DNA of 64,000 bases from Ephydatia muelleri (lineage: Eukaryota > Porifera > Demospongiae > Spongillida > Spongillidae), in contig JABACO010000049.1 in NCBI GenBank assembly GCA_013339895.1, positions 152,001 to 216,000 on the forward strand, given 5' to 3'. This document shows, piece by piece, positions 48,498-60,699 of the stretch (the stretch's first letter is position 1; each line of letters opens with the position of its first letter). Both the position numbers and the translations under genes were made by a program. The notes under the pieces were generated by a model. It was given only the letters and a program-made list of their open reading frames with translations, had not been told where the DNA came from and searched no databases.

Positions 48498-50286
48498 CTA
48501 GAAAACAAAGTTGTTTTGTATTTGAAGCCACTGAAGTTCCACTCGTAGGAAGTTCCACATGAATCGTCTTGCGAGTTCAGCAAACACGAGTAGGGTAAAG
48601 ATGGTGTCCCCGTGACCCGTGTGGCGCAGTACGGCCAAGGTCGTCTTTAGTGCCGTGGCCATCCTGAAGAACAGATTTGACCCGATCGCAAAGTAGTAAA
48701 AAAGCATCGCTTTGTACAGGCGTTGCCTGCGTATGTGAGGCACTCTGTTAGAATTGAAGCGCACCGCCTCCCAGTCCATCACCACGTCCCACGTGTGGCT
48801 GTACAGGATATTGATGGCGGCAACGACACCCCAGACTGCCACCCAACCCGACAACAGTAGGTTAAGCAGCTGCCCGATGCTCAGCGTCGAAGGCTGCGTC
48901 AGCTCGATCGCTGCAGAGACTAATACTACCGCGACGGTCGTGATATACTTGACAGAGTTGACAATGTGTCTTGGACTCCGCGTCTCGACGAAACACCGCA
49001 GCGATTGGAGGATTCGCCACATCGCCGGAAGAGATGCGATGAGAGGTCTTATCGCGGTGGCGCTAGAAGAGCACGTGCCCAAAGGCGTCCCGGGGAACCA
49101 AGAGCCCACAATGAAATAGCATATCTGGTATTGGAGGTCGAGTCCCACGGCGACTAAACTGAGCAATTGATCCGTGTACCAAGCGTGAGAAAACAGAACG
49201 GGGAAGAGGGGCGACAGGATTACCTGAGAGGTGTGCTTAACGAAAAAAAAAGCGCGCTCCTCGGTTCAACACGTCAAGAGGGTTGAACAAAAACACAGCC
49301 AGCAGTAACCATTTGACGAAGGCAAAGAAGACGAGGAGGCCTACGCTCTCGATGAAAGCAGACAGAACCAAGAAGAGGAACATAAGCGCTCCAAACAGTA
49401 CGGTGAGGGCTCCCGCGGTATTGAACACGTGGCTAGGGGTCACTGTGCCCATGGGTAGCAAGTGTTCGTGGACGTAGTCAATCCTTGCTTTGGCCCAACC
49501 CACCATATTCAGCCCAAGGAGGTAGGCGTATGTCACGACCAGATACTGCCCTCTGAAAAAGCGTATCATCAAGTCACAATTATCTCGGCCAGAGGCGAAT
49601 AGGCTAGTAAGTAAGAGGACGAGCCACATGGCGACCAATAGAATGGGGGGTCCTATCACGTGATAGCCGTGTTTCTGCTTCCTTGTCTCGTCGCTAACGG
49701 TCCCTCGCCGCAATAATTCCGACTTTGTCGACGTATCCTTGAGGAGGGAGTGTAGGGTCGCGAGCTCACTGGTGATATCGTCCTCCACGCCATTCTTTTT
49801 CTCAAGCACGTCCAGGCTTTGTAGAAAGTCGCTTGCTCCGTTGGAGTTACCGTTTAAATTATCGTACACATCGGCGAGATCCCTGAGGTCTTGTAGGCCC
49901 CGGATCAATGTCGATTGTAAGGAGAGTAGCACATCTCCTAGGTGATGTAGCTCTTCTTTGGTCGCGACGCTGAGCTTCAAGCGAGTCCGCACTTCGGCGA
50001 CGTGTCTCCTCGTAAAGTCCAACAGGTTGTTCAGCTGTTGTTCCATGGCTGCCACGAAGCTGCCGGTCAGGGAGATGGAGTGGAGGAGGTTTTTCGCTTC
50101 TTTTTCGACTGTTCGAGCAAGGGTTTTCATTTCGAAACCGGTTTGCATTCGCATGAGCGAGCGGAGGAAAACGGTGTCCACGTCGAACGTTGGAATCCTC
50201 CGTTTGTCGCTATGATCCGCTTGGTCGTTGCCCGACGTTTCGTCATAGCCTGGGCTTTGCTTTTCCAGAAAAGACGTTTCAGTCAT
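48498..50286 (-). CDS. XPR1/SYG1-like phosphate exporter (EXS domain)
   Basis: XPR1 (SLC53A1) exports inorganic phosphate across the plasma membrane. The N-terminal 160 residues are helical (AMEQQLNNLLDFTRRHVAEV, SPX-like but weak). Then come membrane segments (FFRGQYLVVTYAYLLGLNM; TAGALTVLFGALMFLFLVL) with the FNPLDVL motif, and the EXS domain: WYTDQLLSLVAVGLDLQYQI, LPAMWRILQSLRCF, YSHTWDVVMDWEA and ARRFMWNFLRVE. The gene has no introns, unlike its neighbours, which hints at a retrocopy origin. The frame is lost at an A9 run on plus (49243-49251): with eight bases the frame would run through both halves. The run is also nine bases in the nearby broken copy. A full SPX start is not seen. Confidence 0.85.
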
Positions 50287-51799
50287 CTTGCTGCATAAAC
50301 TCCGTATAGAGCTTACTACTGCTGTCCTTTTTCTGCAGCGTGCGTGGGACTGCTTTTGTCACAACACTTGTTACAACGCTGACGTGTGGTAGTTTTGGCT
50401 GACTCGTAAATCATTTTGCACCAAGCTGTCGTGTGGAAGCGCATGCCGCAATCGTGAATAATGACCGCAAAAGTTTATAACCCTCCCCCCCGCGCGGCTG
50501 CTACCGTATTCCTGTTCACAATTTCATTGCAACTCTTAAGCTGTAGTCTAATTTTACAAATATAAACGCACGTTCTCTCCTGAATAATTCCACATCTCAT
50601 GCAAGTTCGAAAAGTGATTGGCTTGTTATAGCTTTTCTTTCTTTTTTTTGGGTGCCTGAAAGATGACACCACAACAGATGAAAAGTATATTACTGCACCA
50701 CACAAAATGTATTTAAATCTATTTTCAAAAACTTGCGGCGTTGATAGTTATTGACTAGTACTGAAAAATGAAACTATACTTTGAATTGAGTTCGATTTTG
50801 AATGGATACTGTCAGTGTATTGAAAGACATATTTCCTACTGAATTACTACTATAAAAACCATTTTAGAGAAGAGGGAGAGTGTTAGCATTGACTGTCAAA
50901 TTTATTTTTACATATGGGATACGCGAAAAGGGACCTAACGCATAATTTCCAGTACGCGCAATAGAAATGTAACAACGCGCTGAAATGTATGGCTAATTAC
51001 AAATTCAGAACCCTACAACTCCATGACAGATACTATTCTCAGCGTAAGAAGCAAGGTGTAGAGGACATTTCAGACTTCTAACATCTTGCCTGAAAAAAAA
51101 AAAACAAGCGTTAGGTCCCTTCTCGCTGAAACCATCCCATTTATACAACTGAACGCAAAGCTTCTAAACATCTGTAACTCAGTGTTAGAATCAGCTAGCA
51201 AGCAGCTGTATTACACAATGTTATTATTATTTATTTTTTTATTTTAACTGCAACCATGCATGGCGGGTAAGTATTAATTCAAATTGTGAGCAAATATTCA
51301 AGATAAACAAAGTAATTTTAATATTGTAAGTTTTGAATAAGTTTAGTAACAACTGACTATTAATTGTACTTACCTCGGTGGTGCGTTATTAATGCTTCAA
51401 TGCCTGATTATTATTTTTAGTTTGATTGAATCTCATATCACATTTCTGCTGATCATTATTTGTATTGTTATTGTTGTTAGGGGAAACAAAAAGACCCTAA
51501 ATAAATGTAGCAATTTAGATTGTTTCAAGCTAATAATGTACCATTTCATAAATATACAAATAACCTTTCTACATTGAAATTTTCTTTATAGCACTATAAA
51601 TACAGTGATTTTTAATTCAGGTGAAGAAGTACACGGTCATGTAGTGCACTTCCGTGTGGTGAGAAACCATTCTTTGCAAACAACTATATGTACGGTACCG
51701 CGAATTGACAAGCAAAAAAGGCTTTTCCTCTGAACTATTAATGTACGTATTATTGGCTACAAAACACTAACGGTTTAGCTATATATATAAATATCAAGT
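50287..51799. other. AT-rich intergenic with a fold-back remnant
   Basis: 50912-51140 has imperfect inverted ends (AAAAGGGACCTAACGC; GCGTTAGGTCCCTTCTCG), related to the element at 7254-7933. No gene recognised elsewhere. Confidence 0.5.
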
Positions 51800-53400
51800 A
51801 GCACTTGCATTGGATGGCTCCAGCGGTGTACTGCACGAAGAAATCCGGGTACGACAGGGCACTGAACAAACAAACGGTGAAAGATGCGTACCCACTTATA
51901 CCTTGGTTGGCGAAGTTCAGGATCGCCTAGACTATCAGGATGTACAATATTCTATACACTAGACTTGCAATCAGGGTAATGCTATTGACAACGTCTGATG
52001 ATATGAGAAAACCAGCTGGATCTTGTGGGTTTCTTTGTTAACTGAATGAATCAGAAGTCACCTATGTATGTCGTTATACCTATACAAACAAAGATCTTGT
52101 TCATTAGTCCCTGAAATGAACCTGGTGCCCTTGTCAATCCAAATGAAATACGCCAAAACTGGAATAGACCTAATCCCAGAGCAAAATGCATTTAGGCAGT
52201 GAATTAAAAGGAGGCAGGTCTTACTCTAAAAGGAAGCAATTGTGCTCCTCTTCATTGGCTTTTAGCACAGAAAATGGAGGAGTGATGTGCAGGTGAGCTC
52301 TGGCACTGCAAGAATACGATTCACTATCAAATATCATAAAGGTGCAGAGATAGAAGCATCATGACAAGAGTGTAAAAGTAAGCTTATCATTGATGACTCA
52401 ATGAGTTTAAAGGTGCTTCATTCGTTTCGTCAGTTTGTCCTGAAGCGACATGCTATTCCATCCATCACCAATAGTTGAGGCCATAGTTGCTGCTTCCATA
52501 GTACAATTTTTTTTGTCTGTCTGTAATACTATAAGGACTTCCTTCAGAACAGGATTATTTTCCTGTGCCAATCCCAGCATTTCCTTGTCCATTTCTCGTG
52601 CAACAACGGCTGCAGATTTTTCCTTCTATGGATGCATGGCACCAGAATGTGCACTGATCTGCATTGCTGTTCTGCATGGAGACATCAAGGTGTATAGACA
52701 AGTGTTTAAGCTTACTGGGTTGGTATAGCAGAATATGTTGTTCCTACTGCCGCAAGTGTGTCAAATGCCAACAGCAAATCTCTCTGCACTAATTTGTGCC
52801 ACTATGAACAGTGTTCCCATTGGAAGGGCATGGCAAATGATAGCGGTTGATATACTGGAGGTACTCGTGTCCATGCAGAAACAACAACCATTGATTAATG
52901 GTGGAGCAAAACTACTTGACAAAGCAGTGAGCAGAAGCCATTCTCCTTCAAAATCAAAACAACTATTCACATCACAGAGGAACTGGTGGGGCTGTGTGCT
53001 ACATTTGGCCTTAGCTATCAGAGATTGTGCATTAGACCAGGGAAGGGCATTTGAGAATACAATTTAGTGACAAACACTAGAGGTGTTGGTATATAGTGGA
53101 GAAAACCCATGCATGCAGCTGAGCCTTACCATCCTCAAGATGCATGGGATGGTGGAATGACTTGTTACAAATGCTAATCCTAACTTGTGTAGACAAAGAA
53201 GAGGATTGGGCACAACACCTGCCTTGACCCTGTATGCCCATCGCACTGCCCAGCACTCTCATCTACTGCATGGGGTGCCATCTTTTGTATTGATGTTTGG
53301 TAAACAAAGTTGCCACCCATTGGCACACCTCAAGCATTTGATACTGAAGCATACAAGAATTATCGTTGTGCCATGTTTTTATAACTACAAGGAATATGTT
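51800..53400 (+). mobile_element. Old Ty3/gypsy pol fossil
   Basis: Fragments of reverse transcriptase (about 51850-52250) and integrase (about 52740-53350, with GRAWQMIAVDILEV and LTLYAHRTAQHS) on plus. No LTRs found. Heavily broken with many interruptions; old. Confidence 0.7.
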
Positions 53401-54215
53401 TAGTGACGTCAGTTAATTAGCATTAATCTTATTCGTGCACTCTTATTGGAATTGTACTTGCACGTTGTAGTTGTGTTGTTGGTTGATTCATCTCGCTGTT
53501 GCTTAGAGTTATCAGTAGTTGCCTTGTCGGCTGTGTAGCGTTAACAGAATATAACAATTGGGCCAATGAAATGCAAACTATTCATAATTATGAGCAAGTC
53601 TATCAAATAATCAAAAACACTGTAATGTCTCTACTAGCAGCTGCACTCTGTTCCATCCAAAATGATCCTTTGTTGTTTTCAAAATCTGATATAAAAATGG
53701 TATCATATTTAAAAACCAACCACATGATGTGATACTGTCTCAAAATCACTGCTCCATGATTTAAACAATCGATTTTAAAGAAACTGGGGAAAGTGTCCAC
53801 AAATATAATAATCAATGTTAATGATTTGTTAACTACAATCAAGCACTCGGCTGGTCCCTGTATAAATGATTCCAAATTACTGCCTAATTATGAAGATACA
53901 TGACTTGATGAAATTGAAATTCCCATTTTAGTTAGCTGAGCTTGCAAGGCTCAAAACCTTTTCTGAACTTGATTAAATACATACTAAAGGAAGTGTCTGG
54001 AAGCATAGAATAGTGCTGTATATGGTGATAACCATTTCATTTGATTTGGTTGTGAACAATAATATCATCTGAGTGAACTAAACAAGATAAAATAAATTCC
54101 ACAATGAGGTACAAAACTTTTGCAGGTGAGTGATGTTTATACTGAATCAAACAACACAATATTCCCAAGGAGTACAACAGAATTATGTATCTATAACTTA
54201 CCAGCCTGAGGATTT
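53401..54215. other. Gene-free stretch
   Basis: AT-rich; possible 3' flank of the micro-exon gene on the minus strand. Nothing else recognised. Confidence 0.45.
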
Positions 54216-57200
54216 TCACTGGCACGGTGATAAAAACAATTAACAGCAGCAGATATCATAATGTAAAGCATCAATGATACTTACTTTCTGTATTGTTCAT
54301 AATAATTAGGAGCATTAAGAAGCCACGATAAATCACAGTACGACTACAATATCATTGATGCTTACATTCTTTATTGTTCATAATAGTATTCAGAGTGACA
54401 GTATTAAGAAGCCGTGATTAGATACAATATGTTTACAACCTTGTTCATACTTACCATCTGTGTTGTTCATAGCAGTATTCAAAGTGACATGCAGTATTTA
54501 GAAGCCATGATAAGGTACAATCTGATCACAACACCATTGATCCTTACTCCCTGTAGTATGCATAATTTGAAAGTGACAGTATTTAGAAGCCATGATAAGG
54601 TATAATTATGACTACTGTGCATTGATACTTACTTCCTGTATTGATCATGATAGTATTCAAAGTGACAGTATTGAAATGTTACAATAAAGAACACACTAAT
54701 TGGTTCTTACAGCCTGTATTGCTAGAAATGAGTGTTAAGAAGCATTTTCACAAACACAGGGAATAGGGGAAAAAAAGGAGCAATCATTGTCTTGCATCAT
54801 TTTTCCGTATATACTTTGGCATTAATACTTACCTTCTGTATGATTATTGTTCATAATAGTATGGATAGTGACACATTTATAAGAGCCATGATAAGGTACA
54901 ATGTGGCTAAAGCATCATTCAGTGATACTTACCCTCTGTATATAGTATTCATAGTGATAGCATTAAGAAGTCATGATAACATCATGAAGTTGAGTATTTC
55001 TAGAACGTGACTAGTACTTACAGCCTGTATTATTGGAAGTGGCAGTTTCAGAAGCCATTATAAGGTACAATATGACTACAACATCCGACCTTGATGATAC
55101 TTACCGGCTGTATTGTTCAAAGGAACAGAATTAAGGAGCCTGATAAGGTACACTACAAATACAACATCATTGATACTTACTGGCTGAATTGTTCAAAGTG
55201 ACAGAATTAAAAGGAGCCAAGATAAGGTTCAATAAGACTACAACATCATTGATACTTACTGGCTGTATTGTTCAAAGTGACAGAATTATAGAGCATGATA
55301 AATACACTAGAAATGCAAAATTATTGATACTTACTGGCTGTATTGTTCAAAGTCATAGAAATTGAGATGCTATGATAAGGTATTAAATATCTAAAACCTC
55401 ATTGGTTCTTACGGCCTGCATTGTTGAGTGAGTGTGAAGAAGCACAGTGGGATAAAAGAAAAAAAAAAAGCAATCATTGTCTTGCATTGTTTAGATACAT
55501 TTTCCTGTACTTTCGCATTGATTCGTACATCCTGTATGATTTTTGTTCATAATAGAATTGATAGTGACAGAATAAGACCATGATAGCTACAGCATCATTC
55601 AGTGATACTTACCCTCTGTATATAGTATTCATAGTGACAGCATTAAGAAGTTATGATAGCACAGAGTACTAGAACATGACTAGTACTTACAGCCTGTATT
55701 ATTTGAAGTGACAGTTTCAGAATCCGTTATAAGGTACAATATGAGTGCACATCCGACCTTGATTATACTTACCGGCTGTATTGTTCAAAGTGATAGAAAT
55801 TAAGAAGCCATGATAAGGTATAAAATATCTACAACCTCATTAGTTCTTACGGCCTGCAATATTTGAAGTGAGGGTGAAGGAGCCATCACAAGCACAGTGG
55901 AATAAAAAAAAAAAAAGAAGCAATCATTGTCTTGCATTGTTTAGATATATTTCCCGTACTTTGGCATTGATTTGTACATTCTGTATGATTATTGTTCATA
56001 ATAGAAATGATAGTGACAGAATAAGGCCATGATAGCTACAGCATCATTCAGTGATACTTACCCTCTGTATATAGTATTCATAGTGACAGCATTAAGAAGT
56101 CATGATAACTTAGAGTATTAACATGGCTAGTACTTACAGCCTGTATTATTTGAAGTGACAGTTTCAGAATCCGTTATCAGGTGCAATATGAGTACACATC
56201 CGACCTTGATCATACTTACCGGCTGTATTGTTCAAAGGAACAGAATTAAGGAGCCTGATAAGGTACACTACAAATACAACATCATTGATACATACTGGCT
56301 GAATTGTTCAAAGTGACAGAATTAAAAGGAGCCAAGATAAGGTTCAATATGAATACAACATCATTGATACTTACTGGCTGTATTGTTCAAAGCCGTGACA
56401 GAATTATAGAGCATGATAAGTACACTAGAAATGCAACATCATTGATACTTACTGGCTGTATTGTTCAAAGTGATAAAAATTAAGAAGCCATGATAAGGTA
56501 TAAAATATCTACAACCATATTGGTTCTTACGGCCTGCATTGTTAACTGAGTGTGAAGAAGCACAGTGGAATAAAAGAAAAAAGAAGCAATCATTTTCTTG
56601 CATTGTTTGGATACATTTACCGTACTTTTGCACTGATTCTTGCGTCCTGTATGATTGTTGTTCATAATAGAATTGATTGTGACAGAATAAGGCCATGATA
56701 GCTACAGCATCATTCAGTGATACTTACCCTCTGTATATAGTATTCATAGTGACAGCATTAAGAAGTCATGATAGCAGTGAGTATTTCTAGAACATGACTA
56801 GTACTTACAGCCTGTATTATTTGAAGTGACAGTTTCAGAAGCCGTTATAAGGTACAATATGACTGCAACATCCGACCTTCATTATACTTACCGGCTGTAT
56901 TGTTCAAAGAAAGGAGACATCAGTGATAAGGTACACTACGAATAGAATCATTGGTACTTACTGGCTGAATTGTTCAAAGTAACAGAATAAAAAGGAGAAG
57001 ATACAATATGACTACAACATCACTGATACTTACTGGCTGTATTGTTCAAAGTGACAGAATTAAGGAGCCGCAATAAGGTACACTATGAATATAATATCAA
57101 TGATACTTACTGGCTGTATTGTTCAAAGTGACAGTGTAAAAAAGCCATTATAAGGTAGAATTTGCATTCAACATCATTGGTACTTACAGCCTGTATTTTT

Positions 57201-58074
57201 CAAAGGGTCATATGAAAAAGTCATTTTTAGATACAATCTATTTTCAACATCATTGGTACTCACAGCCTGTTTGGTCGAAGTGACAGTGTTAAGAAGCCAT
57301 CACCAGGACAGTGGAGTACAAGAAGCCACAATCATTGCATTGCATATTTTTTATTTTTGTTATTTGACATTGATACTTACGTTCTGTATTATTATTATCG
57401 TTCAATAGTATTGTAAGTGACAGAATTATGATGCCATGATAAGGTGCAATTGGACTACAGCATCTTTAATACTTGCTTTCTGTATTGTTCATAATAGTAT
57501 TCAAAGTGACAATATCAAGAAGCCATGATAAGGTACAATATGTCTCCCAAATATTGATACTTACAATCTGGTTTGTGATGATAGTGTTCAACATAGCATT
57601 GATGCTTAATTGCTGCATTGTTGATAATAGTATTCAAAAGTGGCAAAATAAAACACCATGATAAGGTTCACTGGTACTTACAGCCTGTATTGTTTCAAGT
57701 GACAATATTAAGAAGTCACAAGCACAGAGGTATAGAAATTAAAAGAGGAGCAATGATTGCATTTTATTATTTAGATCCATTTTTTCGTACATTGGCCATG
57801 TCGTCGGTCTTCATCGAGTTAACAATCATGTCTTGGTATAATTGATGCATGGAAGTAGATATATATATATCCTTACCCTTCAGAAGCCTACCTTCACTGT
57901 CTTCATTCATCTCAATGATTTCCTCGTCGTCCCTCAGCTGTGGCTGATTTGTAGCAGTTGCATAATTAATGTACTCATCTTAAATTAGAATACCTCGTAG
58001 ACTCGGAGGTAGGGACGGGCGTCGGTAACAAAAACCAAATATGCCACAAGAAGAACCACTGCCTTTAAAAGCAT
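54216..58074 (-). CDS. Candidate micro-exon gene with about 40 single-codon exons
   Basis: Exon 1 (58074-57994) encodes a signal peptide, MLLKAVVLLVAYLVFVTDA, then RPYLRVYE, donor GTATTC. Exon 2 (57943 to 57892, or 57877) encodes PQLRDDEEIIEMNEDSE; introns here are 45-60 bases. Exon 3 (57831-57791) reads MIVNSMKTDDMAN; phases fit (0, 1, 0). Then follow about 40 sites of AG-NNN-GTAAGT that, read in phase 0, add one residue each and contain no stop, plus one 48-base exon (57612-57565, QLSINAMLNTIITNQI). The last acceptor, CCGTGCCAG, is followed at once by TGA (54218-54216). The predicted product is a secreted, Pro/Ala/Arg-rich chain of roughly 110 residues with repeated APPPPAR blocks. Not similar to a family I know; layout recalls the micro-exon genes of schistosomes. 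Splicing is inferred. Confidence 0.5.
54280..57700 (-). repeat. Tandem array of AG-NNN-GTAAGT units
   Basis: Plus-strand start of each triplet with its minus-strand codon, in gene order: 57682 GCT, 57565 ATT, 57477 AAA, 57381 AAC, 57264 GCT, 57188 GCT, 57111 CCA, 57034 CCA, 56962 CCA, 56892 CCG, 56809 GCT, 56728 AGG, 56644 GAC, 56531 GCC, 56453 CCA, 56375 CCA, 56296 CCA, 56220 CCG, 56138 GCT, 56062 AGG, 55978 AAT, 55851 GCC, 55773 CCG, 55691 GCT, 55613 AGG, 55529 GAT, 55413 GCC, 55335 CCA, 55260 CCA, 55181 CCA, 55105 CCG, 55022 GCT, 54933 AGG, 54833 AAG, 54711 GCT, 54633 GAA, 54548 GGA, 54455 ATG, 54366 AAT, 54285 AAA. Donors are GTAAG except GTGAG (57264), GCAAG (57477, 56644), GTATG (56296), GTACA (55978), GTACG (55529). 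Spacers are about 75-125 bases, mutually related, with a branch-like CTTAAT about 30 bases before AG. An eight-unit block (GCC CCA CCA CCA CCG GCT AGG GAY/AAN) repeats. Confidence 0.9.
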
Positions 58075-60699
58075 TCTCAGTAGATGATTTTTTTTCTCGA
58101 AATGACCTTGAAGTTAGAAATACTTGGTTACCTTCTTGCAGACAACTGCTGTGTGCACTGTCCAATCAAAAGGGCGAAGTAAACTATGTACTCTTCAGAT
58201 AACTTCCATCCATCACTTTTTTTGCATAAACAAAAGATTGTGGGTGAGTGGCCCATTATGTCATTGCCTGTGTTAATTGCACAGACTGAGTGCAAATCGT
58301 CTGCAAACTCTCTACACTTGTATGAACTCCTTTTTCCCCTTTCTAGCCTCCGTCAAGAAGCGGCCATACACTCTGCATCGCTGGTTTACCTTCATTACGT
58401 GGATCCTTATACAATACTGCCTCTTTTGTTCATTTAAAAACTCACGTCTAGATCACAGGTTTAAAAAAATCGTGGCTACTTCTGTGTGTTGTATATGTGT
58501 TTCCCCATGTGTGCTGATGAGCGTTATTGCTCGCCAAACGTTTTCTATCGGTTGGTTCCTCCACTACGCACGCTTAAAGTAACCCCCTCTTTTCCCGCCA
58601 AAGACACATGGGCGTGAAAACGGGCTGCGCATATCACTGATAATAATGCTTGTCCTTGCGCGTCGATGGTTTTGTTTACAGATATGTTACAGCATTTGCA
58701 GATGCTATTTATTTTTACTATACGTCTCAAAGTGAGTATTGTTTGTGGTTCGCAAAACACGAACAGTATAATGAGATATGATATTACTTTTGGTTTTGGC
58801 TCTTTGTAAATTACGGTATTGTCTAATTATCGACTTTTTGTCCAGCCGCAAACGTACTTGATGTCAATTGGTTTAATTATGTTATTATTCAATCCATCTC
58901 TGTGGCTATTATATATAGCTGCACTAACATATTTTTTTTATCCCTTGTAAAACCCTCTAAGGACCATATTCCAGCTATGTCTAGCATGTTCGGTGACAAA
59001 GTAACAGCAGAACTTCAACCTTATTATCCTTATCCTTTTGAAAATAAAAAGCGCGTTGCCTAACTTCTAGAACAGGACAAAACTGAGTTCCATTGAAATA
59101 CCGTCTTGAAAAGGAGTGAGACTTCAAAGATGTGTATTAATTCAGCGTACGTGATTGGATTGAGTAACTATATTTTTAGTAAACAGGGTTTGTAATATCG
59201 AGCAGTTGTACATCCGCCCACACCAACACATACATGCTAAGCTGAAAAACTAGAGTAGAGTTGTCCTAAGTGAAGCAAAAATGGCCACAGTGAAATTTTA
59301 AGTAGCAAATACGAGCTTACAATATGATAAACTGATGCCTGGAACGTATTACAAAGGCTCGTGAATAATTCTTTTCTAGTAGTTAACACTTATTTGAGGT
59401 GTTATGTGTGTCTACTACAAAGTGATTATGTTTCTTCTCCCCCAGGCATGCCAGTAATCAGATGACTTCCCGTATGCAATCCTTTAGTACTACTGCGCAA
59501 CTCACTTCAATGTTAATCATGCGTAAAATGATAGTTCATTCCCTCGATCCCTTTAGCGAATTAATAAACAGTACAACGAACATACGTACAAGGTTATAAT
59601 GAACGCACAAAATTTACTTATACCCCCTACATGTGTTCAAACATTTTATGGTTATCAATATAGGTCTATATTGCAGTACAGTGGTATTCAAAGTGATGTT
59701 TATGATCAAACACAACTGGATGGTGGGAATGATATATGGTTGTGTGAGATGCATGTAGAAAAATAAAATTGGTGTAGCGCGTGTTGATGTAAGATATTTA
59801 TGCCTCAATTGAGTAAGAAAGTAAATACAACAAAGGATTACGGATATGGGTTTATGAGAAATCAGAAACTGAGAACCACGGTGACGACGGCGAGGAGCCA
59901 CTAGTGCTCCCGGGATGTCGTATTAATAAATACTTACTATTGTTTCATAAGACACTTTGATATACCGACCGCATGCAGAAATGAAATACAAAAACACAAA
60001 AGTACGTTGGGCACATTATGAATAGTTCAAAACTCACCTGTTTCAGTAGAAGAGACGGTGAAAACTAACGACTCTGGAGGTACTATCGTCTCTAAATAGT
60101 CCAATTCCCATCGCGTGTGACGTCAAATATCGCATACTTCAATAAAACATGGCCCCCAAAGTGTATCTTGCATACATATATAAATTCTCTTTGCTGTATA
60201 TTGTGGGAGAACAAATGTAACCATAGGTAATAGAGTACTCTATTATCTATGGCGTAACCATGCACGGTGACGGTTGAAGTTGTGGGATTGCGTGTAGCCT
60301 TCAATCACGTCTGAATTCAAGAGGAGTGTGATGACCAGCACCCTTAGGATCGTGCCAGTTTATAATATGTAAATCTGAGTCTGCTAGTGTGAATTAATTT
60401 ACTGAGCCTTCTTACCGCTCAGTACTGGATGGTTTAACAGCCTTTGGTCGCTTAAACGTTGTCTTGTTTCTTGCTCGTTATGTGCGATCAATACGGTTTC
60501 ATCAGGTGTATTCAAACCTACACACCTCCATAATAATTAGCCTTCGTTGGCTGTTTGACTCTGAATGCTCACGCCATTCATGCAGCGCTGTGTGTCGTGT
60601 TGTGTTGATTACTTTGAATACCATTCTACTATCATGTAAGTGCAATAATGTTTGAACACATGTCGAGGTACAAGCACAGTACATGTATGCGTCGATTAT
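58075..60699. other. Gene-free stretch
   Basis: Upstream region of the micro-exon gene. A possible 5' UTR intron donor (GAAG|GTAACC) and acceptor (CTACTGAG) lie just before the ATG. A small palindrome, AATAGAGTACTCTATT, is at about 60228. No other gene recognised. Confidence 0.45.

Noticed and set aside
54280-57700. CRISPR array
   Set aside because: Units are 70-127 bases with diverged spacers and eukaryotic splice signals; no fixed direct repeat, no cas genes, animal DNA.
54280-57700. Longer exons reading on from each triplet (xVSIN...) throughout the array
   Set aside because: Beyond the triplet most units hit stops within 10 to 20 codons in inconsistent places; only four units support a 21-base exon.
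57877-57980. Reading exon 2 from the earlier acceptor TTTAAG (DEYINYATATNQ)
   Set aside because: It would need a 15-base intron after exon 1; the CAAATCAG acceptor gives a 50-base intron and correct phase.
58186-58582. Small genes upstream of the micro-exon gene
   Set aside because: Overlapping short frames without domains or splice support.
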